NCBI GenBank assembly: GCA_036676415.1
Contig: JAKFCX010000062.1
Location: forward strand, 85,989 to 149,988
Source of the DNA: JAEZDC01 sp036676415
GTDB taxonomy: Bacteria; Bacteroidota; Bacteroidia; Chitinophagales; Chitinophagaceae
DNA: 64,000 bases
Direction: 5' to 3'
Positions within the stretch are counted from its first letter, which is position 1. Every line of letters begins with the position of its first letter. Of this stretch, positions 9,076 to 16,419 are shown one piece after another. Below the pieces are notes generated by a model, which saw only the letters and a program-made list of their open reading frames with translations, was not told where the DNA came from and made no database searches. The translations under genes and the position numbers were made by a program.

Positions 9076-9083
9076 AAGAGCTG

Positions 9084-9091
9084 CAAAGATA
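9084..9091 (-). promoter_or_regulatory. lepA -7 box
   Basis: TATCTTTG on the minus strand (9091-9084), followed by C, eight bases before the lepA ATG at 9075. The -33 position is weak (TTTA/CTTT about 18 bases upstream). Transcription would start only a few bases before the ATG. Confidence 0.7.
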
Positions 9092-9132
9092 TTGTGCCAG
9101 AGGGATTTTAAAGGCTTTTAACAAAGCAATTA

Positions 9133-10299
9133 TCAAGGTTTTGCGTATCGATTGTATACATCGGCAAATTGTTTTCCAATTACTTGGAAAGAATAATTCT
9201 CTTTTGTAAGGTTGATGATCTGTTCTTTATTAAATAAATGCTGCTTATTAATGATTTTCAGCATACGATCAGCCAGTTCTCGTGGAGCATGTAAAGGAAC
9301 TTTGAAGCCTGTAATTCCTTCTTGCACATTTTCATCGAACACCGGAAAATCGCTGACGATCACCGGAACACCACAGGCATTTGCTTCGACAATTACACAA
9401 CCAAAAGTTTCATAATTTGAATAAAGGATGAGGGCATCTGAATCTGCCACCATTTCGTTTAATTCGGATTGAGGTACTTCTTTTTTGAAAATAACGTGAG
9501 CCGAAAGACCAAGATCGTTTACCTGTTGTTGATAAGCAGCATGGTGTGGAGCTACAACAATCAACCTGAAATCACTATTCCTTTCTTTTAAAAGATGACA
9601 AGCATTGATTATGTCATCAAAATTCTTTTGTAGGGATAAAGTAGATATATGAATAAATGTAGTTTGATGATTCGACGCCGAAGTAGAAGGTTTGAATATG
9701 TTTGTATCAACAAGATTGGGAATAACGGTATGATCGTTGTATTCAAATTTCTTACTGATCTGTTTTGCTAAATATTCAGATACCGTAGTTACATGAACTG
9801 CATGTTGAAATACTTCCTTCATGTATTTTTTCTGAAACGCAGATAAGGATTCAAATTCTCCTTTTGCTTCTGGTAAATATCCTGTCCATTGCTCTGAAGC
9901 AAGTAATGGAATTTGATATTTCCTTGATTGCTTCAACGCAAACCATGCATGCTTTACCAAAACATGAGCATGAATTAACGCTGGCAATCCGTACTCAGCC
10001 GTTATCTTTTTAAACCCGTAGAATAAACATTTTGATTGTAGCCAGATCGAAGTGAGTTTCTCAATCAGGCTCAATGAAGTTGATGATGAATAATAGTAAA
10101 TGAAACTTTCATAATTATCCGAATGCTTTTGCTGCACCAGTTTTATTTTCCCGAAAGCCAATTCATCATCCTTTACTACGTACAACACTTTCACAGGGAA
10201 ATATAAAGCTGCAGCTTTTGCATGTCGTTCAATAAAATCTCCTGCCAGGAAATTAACTTTCGAAGGAAACCAGCCCGGTATTAGCAATACATACCTCAT
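9133..10299 (-). CDS. Family 4 glycosyltransferase
   Basis: A 388-residue cytoplasmic GT-B enzyme that adds a sugar to a growing surface glycan. The N-terminus MRYVLLIPGWFPS and the donor-site segment NYETFGCVIVEANACGVPVI, holding the E-x7-E pair, are typical of GT4. The middle shows the usual HISTLSLQKNFDDII hinge and second Rossmann domain. ATG at 10299 overlaps the stop of the upstream flippase gene by four bases (ATGA), so the two are translationally coupled. Donor and acceptor sugars cannot be inferred. Confidence 0.9.
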   Translation of the reverse strand: MRYVLLIPGWFPSKVNFLAGDFIERHAKAAALYFPVKVLYVVKDDELAFGKIKLVQQKHSDNYESFIYYYSSSTSLSLIEKLTSIWLQSKCLFYGFKKITAEYGLPALIHAHVLVKHAWFALKQSRKYQIPLLASEQWTGYLPEAKGEFESLSAFQKKYMKEVFQHAVHVTTVSEYLAKQISKKFEYNDHTVIPNLVDTNIFKPSTSASNHQTTFIHISTLSLQKNFDDIINACHLLKERNSDFRLIVVAPHHAAYQQQVNDLGLSAHVIFKKEVPQSELNEMVADSDALILYSNYETFGCVIVEANACGVPVIVSDFPVFDENVQEGITGFKVPLHAPRELADRMLKIINKQHLFNKEQIINLTKENYSFQVIGKQFADVYNRYAKP

Positions 10300-11615
10300 C
10301 TGGACAATTTTATTTTCTTAAACTGTTGTACAAGCAAATGCCAGTCTGATCTTTTCGGGATAAAAAAATCAGCCAATGGTATATTGTATTCTGACCGGAA
10401 TTTATACAGCAAAAAGAAGAGATAAGAAAAATATGCAACAGTACTGATGACAGCTGCAGCAATCATTCCATAACGAAAAGTAAAGAGGTAGTTTCCAACT
10501 AATACAATCACTACCGAAAGTAAGCCTCCATAGATATTCATCTTTACATTGCCTTTGCCTGAGTAATAAGCAGCGAGCAAAACCATTACAGATAGAGCCC
10601 AGATACCAGGTAATATCAACAATGTTGGCCAGTACATTCTATCGAAGGTTGCACCATAAACAAACGGAAATAACCATTCACCGATCACGGCAATAACAGC
10701 GATAATAATAATATATACGACTACAAATCCTCTTGCCAATAGTGAAAGGGTGTTCCTAACACTCAACCTGTCTATCTCGGAAGCCGTTTGAGGAAACACT
10801 GCACTTGCAATGATCTGTGGAAGTATCAGTAACATTTGTCCATGTTTCGAAACCTGGATATAGTTTCCCAGATCATAGCCGTCTTTCGATGAAACAGGGC
10901 TGTGACGTACAAACCAGTAATCGGCACGATACACCAGGAAGTAAACAAAATTAGCCATGAGTGCCAGTGATGCATATCGCATCAACAATTTACCTTCAGG
11001 TATAGAAGGAAGTGATAAGGATTCGAAACTTCGGTATTTTATGAGGTATGCAATCATCAGGATAAAGCCCTGTGTGAATGAATACCAGAAATAGAACTTC
11101 AAAATATCTGCACTGGTAACACCTACATTTTCACCAAGTAAAATGGCAATAATAAAAGCAATATTGGTGAGACTCAATAAAAGATTCGGCAAAAAGAAAT
11201 TTCTCTTGGCATAGAACAGTGCAGTAAAAAAATTCATCAATAACACACCACTGATATAACTGACTGCGAAAAATAAATACTGGTTTTGCGTGATTGGTTC
11301 TTCATTCTGTATCTCACCGAAATAAAGTTTGATGCATACAAAAACGATCACTCCTACCACTATCGTCCACACAAAAGATAACCATGCTAACTTATTGCCA
11401 TTGATCTTCTGGTTGGCTGCATAGTAACCAACAGCTGATTCCAGATTCAAACTTGCAACGAGTAATATCAGGCTAAACCAGTTGGTGAGATAATATATCC
11501 ATCCTGCACCTGCTGCCTGTAAACTTCTTGGCAGCAGAACACTGATGATAAAAAATGTAAGGAAAAATAAACCTCTCCACAACAAACTCTGCAACAAAAG
11601 CCGATGAAAATTCAT
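10296..11615 (-). CDS. Polysaccharide flippase (Wzx/MATE-like)
   Basis: A 439-residue membrane protein with about 12-14 transmembrane segments, of the oligosaccharide flippase superfamily, likely to move undecaprenyl-linked glycan units across the inner membrane. I take the start as ATG at 11615 (MNFHRLLLQSLLWRGLFF). The frame is open further to 11690, but that stretch is not hydrophobic and would overlap the upstream methyltransferase. With the GT4 and methyltransferase neighbours it forms a small surface-glycan set; no polymerase is present. Confidence 0.85.
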   Translation of the reverse strand: MNFHRLLLQSLLWRGLFFLTFFIISVLLPRSLQAAGAGWIYYLTNWFSLILLVASLNLESAVGYYAANQKINGNKLAWLSFVWTIVVGVIVFVCIKLYFGEIQNEEPITQNQYLFFAVSYISGVLLMNFFTALFYAKRNFFLPNLLLSLTNIAFIIAILLGENVGVTSADILKFYFWYSFTQGFILMIAYLIKYRSFESLSLPSIPEGKLLMRYASLALMANFVYFLVYRADYWFVRHSPVSSKDGYDLGNYIQVSKHGQMLLILPQIIASAVFPQTASEIDRLSVRNTLSLLARGFVVVYIIIIAVIAVIGEWLFPFVYGATFDRMYWPTLLILPGIWALSVMVLLAAYYSGKGNVKMNIYGGLLSVVIVLVGNYLFTFRYGMIAAAVISTVAYFSYLFFLLYKFRSEYNIPLADFFIPKRSDWHLLVQQFKKIKLSR

Positions 11616-11661
11616 TGAACGTTTTTGGTGGAGGCTAAAATACAATAGTTTAACTGTATTA

Positions 11662-12405
11662 TCAGTTTCTTGCTTTGGCGAGAATAGCAACAGAAAAATT
11701 CATATTCAATGGTAAAGACTGAAAAGGTAAGCCGGTAATTTCTACTATATCGAAATATTCGGATATCAACCTGATCATTTCATTATGGTCAAATCCCTTA
11801 TGTCCACCTTCGATCCTTTCAACTTTTGAAAGATCACCTTTTACTGCATGATAAAGTTCAGGCAAGCGATACGGCTCATCTATTTTAAAACGAACTGATT
11901 TAAAGAAATATTTAAGTAACAAAGGGATTCCTCTTTCATAAGGAACAGAAACAAATAAATACTTTTTTGTAGCCTGGGCGATCCTGGAAATGTAAGATTC
12001 CAATTCATCAAGTCGTAAATGCTCCAGTGTTTCCATTGCCACCGTACAATCGAATTGTTCAGCTGAAGTATTAAAGTCTTTCAACTGGTAACTTTCTATC
12101 AGCTGCACCTTTGGATCATCCTTCCATCTTTGTTGACCTGCCACCAAACCACCTTCCCAATTGGCATCATAGCCAACATACCTGCTAAAACCAAAGGGTA
12201 AGTAATCGATTGTCTTTGCATCAAAACAACCGATCTCAAGTATAGATGGAGCAACTAATTGAAGTGACTTCATCCTGTCATGCATCCACAAATACCTGGC
12301 TTCATGCAAATACTTTCTCCAGCCCTTTTTAAAAAGTCTTTCATTGTATTCCTTTTTCTCTTTCGGAATAATATGACCAGTGCTGGTTCTTTCAATATGG
12401 GTCAT
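11662..12405 (-). CDS. SAM-dependent methyltransferase
   Basis: A 247-residue class I methyltransferase. Motif I is LEIGCFDAKTIDYL, and a post-I acidic residue lies in the following YVGYDANWEG strand. The segment FDCTVAMETLEHLRLDELE is the usual motif II/post-II region with a late HN-E-based region near the end. The start is taken as ATG at 12405 (MTHIERTST), two bases after the stop of the hemerythrin-like gene; the longer frame to 12441 would overlap that gene. Substrate unknown; its place next to a flippase and a GT4 suggests modification of a lipid-linked sugar or glycan end. Confidence 0.8.
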   Translation of the reverse strand: MTHIERTSTGHIIPKEKKEYNERLFKKGWRKYLHEARYLWMHDRMKSLQLVAPSILEIGCFDAKTIDYLPFGFSRYVGYDANWEGGLVAGQQRWKDDPKVQLIESYQLKDFNTSAEQFDCTVAMETLEHLRLDELESYISRIAQATKKYLFVSVPYERGIPLLLKYFFKSVRFKIDEPYRLPELYHAVKGDLSKVERIEGGHKGFDHNEMIRLISEYFDIVEITGLPFQSLPLNMNFSVAILAKARN

Positions 12406-12407
12406 CC

Positions 12408-12881
12408 TTACTCCCAGAATTTTATTGGATAATTCATACAATTATCATCCTTTTCATCAGCAAGAATGGAACCGATGGAGCGTCTTTGTTGTTCAGTAAT
12501 GACTTGTTCAATTAGTGGAAACAATTCTTTTTCCTCGAATCGTATATGAGCATTGAGTTGTGATCGTAACTCTTCTACTGATTTATAAGAAATATTAATG
12601 GAGTTCTCGTTGATGATATTTTTTATCTCGTAATGGTCTTTCATCATTCGATCCAGTCCATCTTTTAGATTAACATATTGACTGCTTAATGGAGTGAGAT
12701 AAATTTCTTCCAGGTCAAAATGATGATGCAGGTCTTTATACCAGAAAGACTGGATGAATTCTTTCATCACTTCAAGGTCTGCCTGTTTCTTCACACCCTT
12801 TTGCAGCAGCAGGCAGAACAACAAACCATTATGGTGCTGTCGGCTTAAAGGTTGTAATTCTTCACTTCGTTTGATCGGCAC
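12408..12881 (-). CDS. Hemerythrin-like HHE domain protein
   Basis: A 157-residue all-helical protein of the hemerythrin/HHE group. Candidate di-iron ligands are seen as H16/H17 (SRQHHNG), H52-H54 (DLHHHFDLEE), H83 (KDHYEI) and H112 with E116 (NAHIRFEEKELFP). Such proteins bind oxygen, NO or iron. The start is GTG at 12881, which overlaps the tpiA stop by one base (TAGTG), so it is coupled to tpiA. The role in this operon is unknown. Confidence 0.85.
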   Translation of the reverse strand: MPIKRSEELQPLSRQHHNGLLFCLLLQKGVKKQADLEVMKEFIQSFWYKDLHHHFDLEEIYLTPLSSQYVNLKDGLDRMMKDHYEIKNIINENSINISYKSVEELRSQLNAHIRFEEKELFPLIEQVITEQQRRSIGSILADEKDDNCMNYPIKFWE

Positions 12882-13642
12882 TATTTCAATGCTTTTATAA
12901 TCGTTACAAATTCTGCTGCATTTAATGAAGCACCACCTACCAATCCACCGTCAACATCTTTCTGGGAAAAAAGCTCTGCAGCATTGCTTCCTTTAACGCT
13001 TCCACCATAAAGGGTAGAAACATCCTCAGCAACTTCACTTCCATATTTACCTGCAAGTTGTTTGCGAATAAATGCATGCATCTCCTGTGCCTGTTCAGAT
13101 GAAGCCGTTTTTCCTGTTCCAATGGCCCAGATAGGTTCATAGGCAATTACAACATCTTTTAACTGGGCTGCTGTTAAATGAAACAGTGATTCTTCGAGTT
13201 GTTTCGCAACAAAATCGTTTTGTGTTTCTGCTTCACGAATATCCAAAGACTCACCACAGCAGAATATAGGGTTGAGTTTATTTTCCAGGCAGATATTTAC
13301 CTTATCAGCCAGCAACTGGTTACTCTCATTGAAGTATTCCCTTCTTTCAGAATGACCGATCACCACATACTGAATATTCATTGAAGTAAGCATTTCCACA
13401 CTCACTTCACCGGTATAAGCACCAGATTTTTTGCTGTAACAATTCTGTGCCGCAACAAATACATTCTTCTTTCCTCCAAGTTTTGAATTGGCTAATTGCA
13501 GGTAAGGAAAAGGTACAGCAAATATTGCCCGTTGGTTTTCTGTAAGATCATGTGGCGTAGCCGTTAATTCATCTAATAATGTCTCAGCCTGTTGGTAGGT
13601 CAAATTCATCTTCCAGTTTGCTGCAGCTATGTTTTTTCTCAT
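12881..13642 (-). CDS. tpiA: Triosephosphate isomerase
   Basis: Glycolytic TIM-barrel enzyme interconverting dihydroxyacetone phosphate and glyceraldehyde 3-phosphate. The 253 residues are of normal length. Catalytic residues are visible as K11 (NWKMN), H97 (VIGHSERR) and E169 (AYEPIWAIGTG); the phosphate-binding GGSV and GGLVGGASL loops are near the end. ATG at 13642, 11 bases after the GlmU-like gene, so it is transcribed with it. Confidence 0.98.
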   Translation of the reverse strand: MRKNIAAANWKMNLTYQQAETLLDELTATPHDLTENQRAIFAVPFPYLQLANSKLGGKKNVFVAAQNCYSKKSGAYTGEVSVEMLTSMNIQYVVIGHSERREYFNESNQLLADKVNICLENKLNPIFCCGESLDIREAETQNDFVAKQLEESLFHLTAAQLKDVVIAYEPIWAIGTGKTASSEQAQEMHAFIRKQLAGKYGSEVAEDVSTLYGGSVKGSNAAELFSQKDVDGGLVGGASLNAAEFVTIIKALK

Positions 13643-13653
13643 ATATGAATCGT

Positions 13654-14784
13654 TTATGCTTTGAAGTACTCAAAGATATGGTCAATCATTTTTTTTTCTG
13701 CTGAGGTGAGTTCTTTTCCTTTCAGCATTTTCCAATTACTGATGTCTTTCATTGCTTTTTGCAATTCATAATTGGTGGTAGTGGATGCTCCCCAGCTAAA
13801 ATTCGGAAGCTTCTTCGGCAATAAGTATTCACCAAATACATTACAGCAAACTCCAAAAATAGAAGCAGTATTTATTGAACTATTGATGGCCGTTCTTGTG
13901 TAATCACCCATGATCACGCCACATTTATTACCAATTATTTCATTTGTAGTTCCTTCAAAATCACTCATGCAAATATCACCTGCTGTATTCTTCAGGTTAC
14001 TGTTACTGGTTCCTGCACCGAGATTACACCACTCACCTATCACTGCATTTCCCAGGTAACCATCATGTGCTTTATTACTATATCCGAACAAAACGGAATT
14101 TTTAATTTCTCCTCCAAGTATACATTGTGGACCTGCTGTTGTTGCACCATAGATCTTCGTTCCCATTTTAACAGTAGAACCTTCGCCAATGGCAAAAGGT
14201 CCCCTGATAAAAGAACCTTCCATGATGGTCACGTTTTTCCCAATATATATTGGCCCTGTGGAAGCATTCAATACTGCATGCTCAATAGTACAACCTTCTT
14301 CGATATATACATCACTCGAATTGATCACATGGGTTGACTCAGCTGTTTGTACTCCATATTTCTCTTTCGAAAACAATGTAAACTGCTGTCGTAATATTTC
14401 ATCGTTCCATTGAAATATCTGCCAGGGATAACAAAGTCGTTTTACACCTGCAACTTCAATGCTTCTTCCATCGTTTTTATGAGTGTATGCGATTATTCCA
14501 TTTGCATCCGAAATCTTTTCACCTGGTTGCAGTGAACGAACTTTTTCTACCAATTCTGTTGTTGGAATTACAGACGAATCAATATATACATGATTTCCCT
14601 CTGGAATTTTACGATACAAGGGTTGCAGGTATTCTTCCGGCTTAACGAATACTTCATCTTTAATCAACCGTTCCCACCACTCTTTTAGGGTGAAAATGCC
14701 GATACGTATATCAGCAACTGCTCTTGTATAAGTAAGCGGAAACAGCTTTCTTCTCTCAATGGTATCGAAAAGCACAATACTCAT
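13654..14784 (-). CDS. GlmU-like sugar nucleotidyltransferase/acetyltransferase
   Basis: A 376-residue protein of the Bacteroidota GlmU-like type (TIGR03991). The N-terminal half (MSIVLFDTIERRKLFPLTYT) is a nucleotidyltransferase-like fold with a P-L-T-R loop. From about residue 150 the sequence has the isoleucine-rich left-handed beta-helix hexapeptide repeats (e.g. IYIGKNVTIMEGSFIRGPF). It probably makes UDP-GlcNAc or a related nucleotide sugar for the wall. It is the first gene of the minus-strand run down to GT4. ATG at 14784; no exact -7 box, only TATCTTCA near 14800. Confidence 0.88.
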   Translation of the reverse strand: MSIVLFDTIERRKLFPLTYTRAVADIRIGIFTLKEWWERLIKDEVFVKPEEYLQPLYRKIPEGNHVYIDSSVIPTTELVEKVRSLQPGEKISDANGIIAYTHKNDGRSIEVAGVKRLCYPWQIFQWNDEILRQQFTLFSKEKYGVQTAESTHVINSSDVYIEEGCTIEHAVLNASTGPIYIGKNVTIMEGSFIRGPFAIGEGSTVKMGTKIYGATTAGPQCILGGEIKNSVLFGYSNKAHDGYLGNAVIGEWCNLGAGTSNSNLKNTAGDICMSDFEGTTNEIIGNKCGVIMGDYTRTAINSSINTASIFGVCCNVFGEYLLPKKLPNFSWGASTTTNYELQKAMKDISNWKMLKGKELTSAEKKMIDHIFEYFKA

Positions 14785-14843
14785 TCATAAAGTTTGGATG
14801 AAGATAAAATTGTTGAGGCAAACAGCCGAATAAAGAAGCAATT

Positions 14844-14880
14844 GTACAAGTGAGTGACACAACGAAGCTTAATAGTAGCA
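14844..14880 (+). repeat. Dispersed intergenic repeat, subtype A
   Basis: A full-length subtype A copy, GTACAAGTGAGTGACACAAC followed by GAAGCTTAATAGTAGCA. It lies 60 bases upstream of the GlmU-like gene and after the L31 terminator. Confidence 0.85.
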
Positions 14881-14924
14881 CAAGCCTACATCAAAATTTC
14901 GTTTTAATTCGTGCAATTCATGTC

Positions 14925-14965
14925 TAAAAAAATCCCGCCACTTTGCAGTAACGGGATAAAAAAAA
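14925..14965 (-). terminator. Terminator of rpmE2
   Basis: On the minus strand ATCCCG (14957-14952) pairs with CGGGAT (14937-14932) and is followed by a run of T (14931-14926). It lies about 35 bases after the L31 stop. Confidence 0.75.
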
Positions 14966-14991
14966 ATAAACTATGAAAAAACGTTGGATAA

Positions 14992-15243
14992 TTACTTTTT
15001 CTTTTCGTAACGCTTCTTAAACTTATCGATACGACCAGCAGTATCTACCAGCATGTTCTTACCAGTATAAAAAGGATGCGAAGTATTTGAGATCTCCAGC
15101 TTTACCAGTGGATACTCATTACCATCTTCAAACTTGATGGTTTCTTTTGAATAGGTAGTTGATTTGCCGAGGAAAGAAGTACCATTACTCATATCCTTGA
15201 ACACAACTAAACGATAGCCTTCCGGATGGATTCCCTGTTTCAT
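14992..15243 (-). CDS. rpmE2: 50S ribosomal protein L31 type B
   Basis: An 83-residue ribosomal protein L31, starting MKQGIHPEGYRLVVFKDMSN. The zinc-binding cysteines of type A are absent, which defines the zinc-independent type B. It holds the usual SHPFYTGKNMLVDTAGRIDK segment. The ATG at 15243 fits the family; the longer frame to 15324 starts upstream of and through the promoter and is not translated. In many bacteria the type B form is used under zinc shortage, but it appears to be the standard L31 in many Bacteroidota. Confidence 0.96.
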   Translation of the reverse strand: MKQGIHPEGYRLVVFKDMSNGTSFLGKSTTYSKETIKFEDGNEYPLVKLEISNTSHPFYTGKNMLVDTAGRIDKFKKRYEKKK

Positions 15244-15294
15244 ATTTTTAATTTTAGGGTGCATGGATTTTGCCATGCAGATTTTAAAGAGGTG

Positions 15295-15325
15295 CAAAGC
15301 TAAGGAAATTGACCTTAGAGGCAAA
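15295..15325 (-). promoter_or_regulatory. rpmE2 promoter, perfect -33/-7
   Basis: On the minus strand TTTG (15325-15322), a 19-base gap, then TAGCTTTG (15302-15295) followed by C. This is an exact match to the Bacteroidetes consensus spacing and gives a leader of about 48 bases. Confidence 0.88.
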
Positions 15326-15360
15326 ATAAAAAAGGAGTTAAATCCAGCTTCAACTTTTCT

Positions 15361-15412
15361 GGCATCTTCTGTTGCGTCGCAATCACTTCAGGGTTCCATT
15401 TTCATGGCAGCA
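15361..15412 (-). repeat. Dispersed intergenic repeat, subtype C
   Basis: The core TGTTGCGTCGCAATCACTTC is at 15370-15389. Similarity to the copy at 62191-62238 extends on both sides (GGCATC before, then GGTTCC, TTCATGGCAGC after), about 50 bases in all. It lies between rpmE2 and yajQ. Confidence 0.85.
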
Positions 15413-15468
15413 GCTGAAATTCAGCAACTTACCCATTAATCTATTACCCAATCAACTAATCACCATCC

Positions 15469-15960
15469 TCAACTCTTCATATTCACGAATTGCAATGGCA
15501 TTCCCAGGTTCCCGTTCTTGCATAAGGCAATTACTTCCTGGAGATCGTCGATTTTCTTTCCGGTAACACGAACAATGTCATCCATGATCTGCACCTGTAC
15601 TTTCAGACCGGCATCTTTTATCAGCTTCACTACTTTTTTGGCATCTTCCTGTTTCAAACCATTTTTTACCGGAATTTCTTTCTTTACCACCTTACCACTT
15701 GGATAAGCATCTTTATCAAAATTGAAAGCCGAAACATCAATATTTTGTTTCATGGCTTTGCTGATAATAACATCTATCACCTGTTTCATCTTCATATCAC
15801 TTTCAACTTCCACTTTAACAACGTACTCTTTCTTGTCAAGTTCAATTTCTACAGGTGAACCACGAAAATCGAAACGATTCGCAATTTCCTTTTTCACGGT
15901 GTTGATTGCATTATCAAGTGTCTGGAGATCTACAGAGCTTTCAATGTCGAATGATGGCAT
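15469..15960 (-). CDS. YajQ family nucleotide-binding protein
   Basis: A 163-residue YajQ/DUF520 protein: two ferredoxin-like domains, beginning MPSFDIESSVDLQTLDNAIN and ending with NLGMPLQFVN. Family members bind cyclic di-GMP or nucleotides, and an effect on gene regulation is known in Xanthomonas; here the role is not known. ATG at 15960 with an exact -7 box at 16001-16008. It is monocistronic. Confidence 0.95.
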   Translation of the reverse strand: MPSFDIESSVDLQTLDNAINTVKKEIANRFDFRGSPVEIELDKKEYVVKVEVESDMKMKQVIDVIISKAMKQNIDVSAFNFDKDAYPSGKVVKKEIPVKNGLKQEDAKKVVKLIKDAGLKVQVQIMDDIVRVTGKKIDDLQEVIALCKNGNLGMPLQFVNMKS

Positions 15961-16000
15961 GGCGGTTAGTTTATAGATTACAGATGATAGTGGATAGGTG

Positions 16001-16008
16001 CAAATGTA
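16001..16008 (-). promoter_or_regulatory. yajQ -7 box
   Basis: TACATTTG on the minus strand (16008-16001), followed by C; 41 bases before the yajQ ATG. No clear -33. Confidence 0.65.
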
Positions 16009-16086
16009 AAGAAGCTTATATCAAAACTGAAATTTGTGTGCTACATTATCTTCGGAGAAAGCTTATATTCGTAAAAACGCTGAATT

Positions 16087-16362
16087 ATGAAAAACAATCT
16101 TTTCCCTTTGTCTTTTTTTGTAGGTTTTATAATTGTAGTTATAGGTGCATATTTCAAGATAATGCACAATTCTATTTCTGACTTTTTTCTGATAACTGGT
16201 TTGATTATTTCTACAGTTAGTTTAATCATCGGTATATACGAAATCGCAACTTCTAATAAAATCCACCGTTCGGAAAAAAGGTTATGGATATTTGGTTTTA
16301 TTTTCTTCAACTTTTTGACCTCCATATTTTATTTGGGAAAAAGAAGCAGGATAGTAAATTAA
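16087..16362 (+). CDS. Small membrane protein, GldL-like N-terminal motif
   Basis: A 91-residue protein with three hydrophobic helices (about 6-25, 33-54, 68-85). The segment GAYFKIMHNSISDFFLITGL resembles the first transmembrane hairpin of the gliding/type IX motor protein GldL, but the long cytoplasmic domain of GldL is missing. It is therefore a GldL-related short protein, not GldL itself. ATG at 16087. It is convergent with the barrel protein and ends against the terminator at 16366-16387. Function unknown. Confidence 0.6.
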   Translation: MKNNLFPLSFFVGFIIVVIGAYFKIMHNSISDFFLITGLIISTVSLIIGIYEIATSNKIHRSEKRLWIFGFIFFNFLTSIFYLGKRSRIVN

Positions 16363-16365
16363 AAA

Positions 16366-16387
16366 GACCCTGGTAGAAACCAGGGTC
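16366..16387 (-). terminator. Terminator between convergent genes
   Basis: Perfect 9-bp stem GACCCTGGT/ACCAGGGTC (16366-16374, 16379-16387) with an AGAA/TTCT loop. On the minus strand it is followed by TTTTTAATTT, ending the barrel-protein gene. The plus strand has no T-run. Confidence 0.85.
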
Positions 16388-16419
16388 GTCCCTATATAAT
16401 GCACATGAGAGAAAACGTT

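Noticed and set aside
9061..9110. Possible sigma-54 promoter (TGGCAC near TTTGCA) before lepA
   Set aside because: The GG-to-GC spacing is 12, not 10; the same bases make a normal TATCTTTG box.
11616..11690. Longer N-terminus for the flippase
   Set aside because: It is not hydrophobic, overlaps the upstream gene and lies before the natural start MNFHRLL.
15244..15324. Longer N-terminus for L31
   Set aside because: It would be translated from DNA that contains the -33/-7 promoter; the family starts at MKQGIHP.
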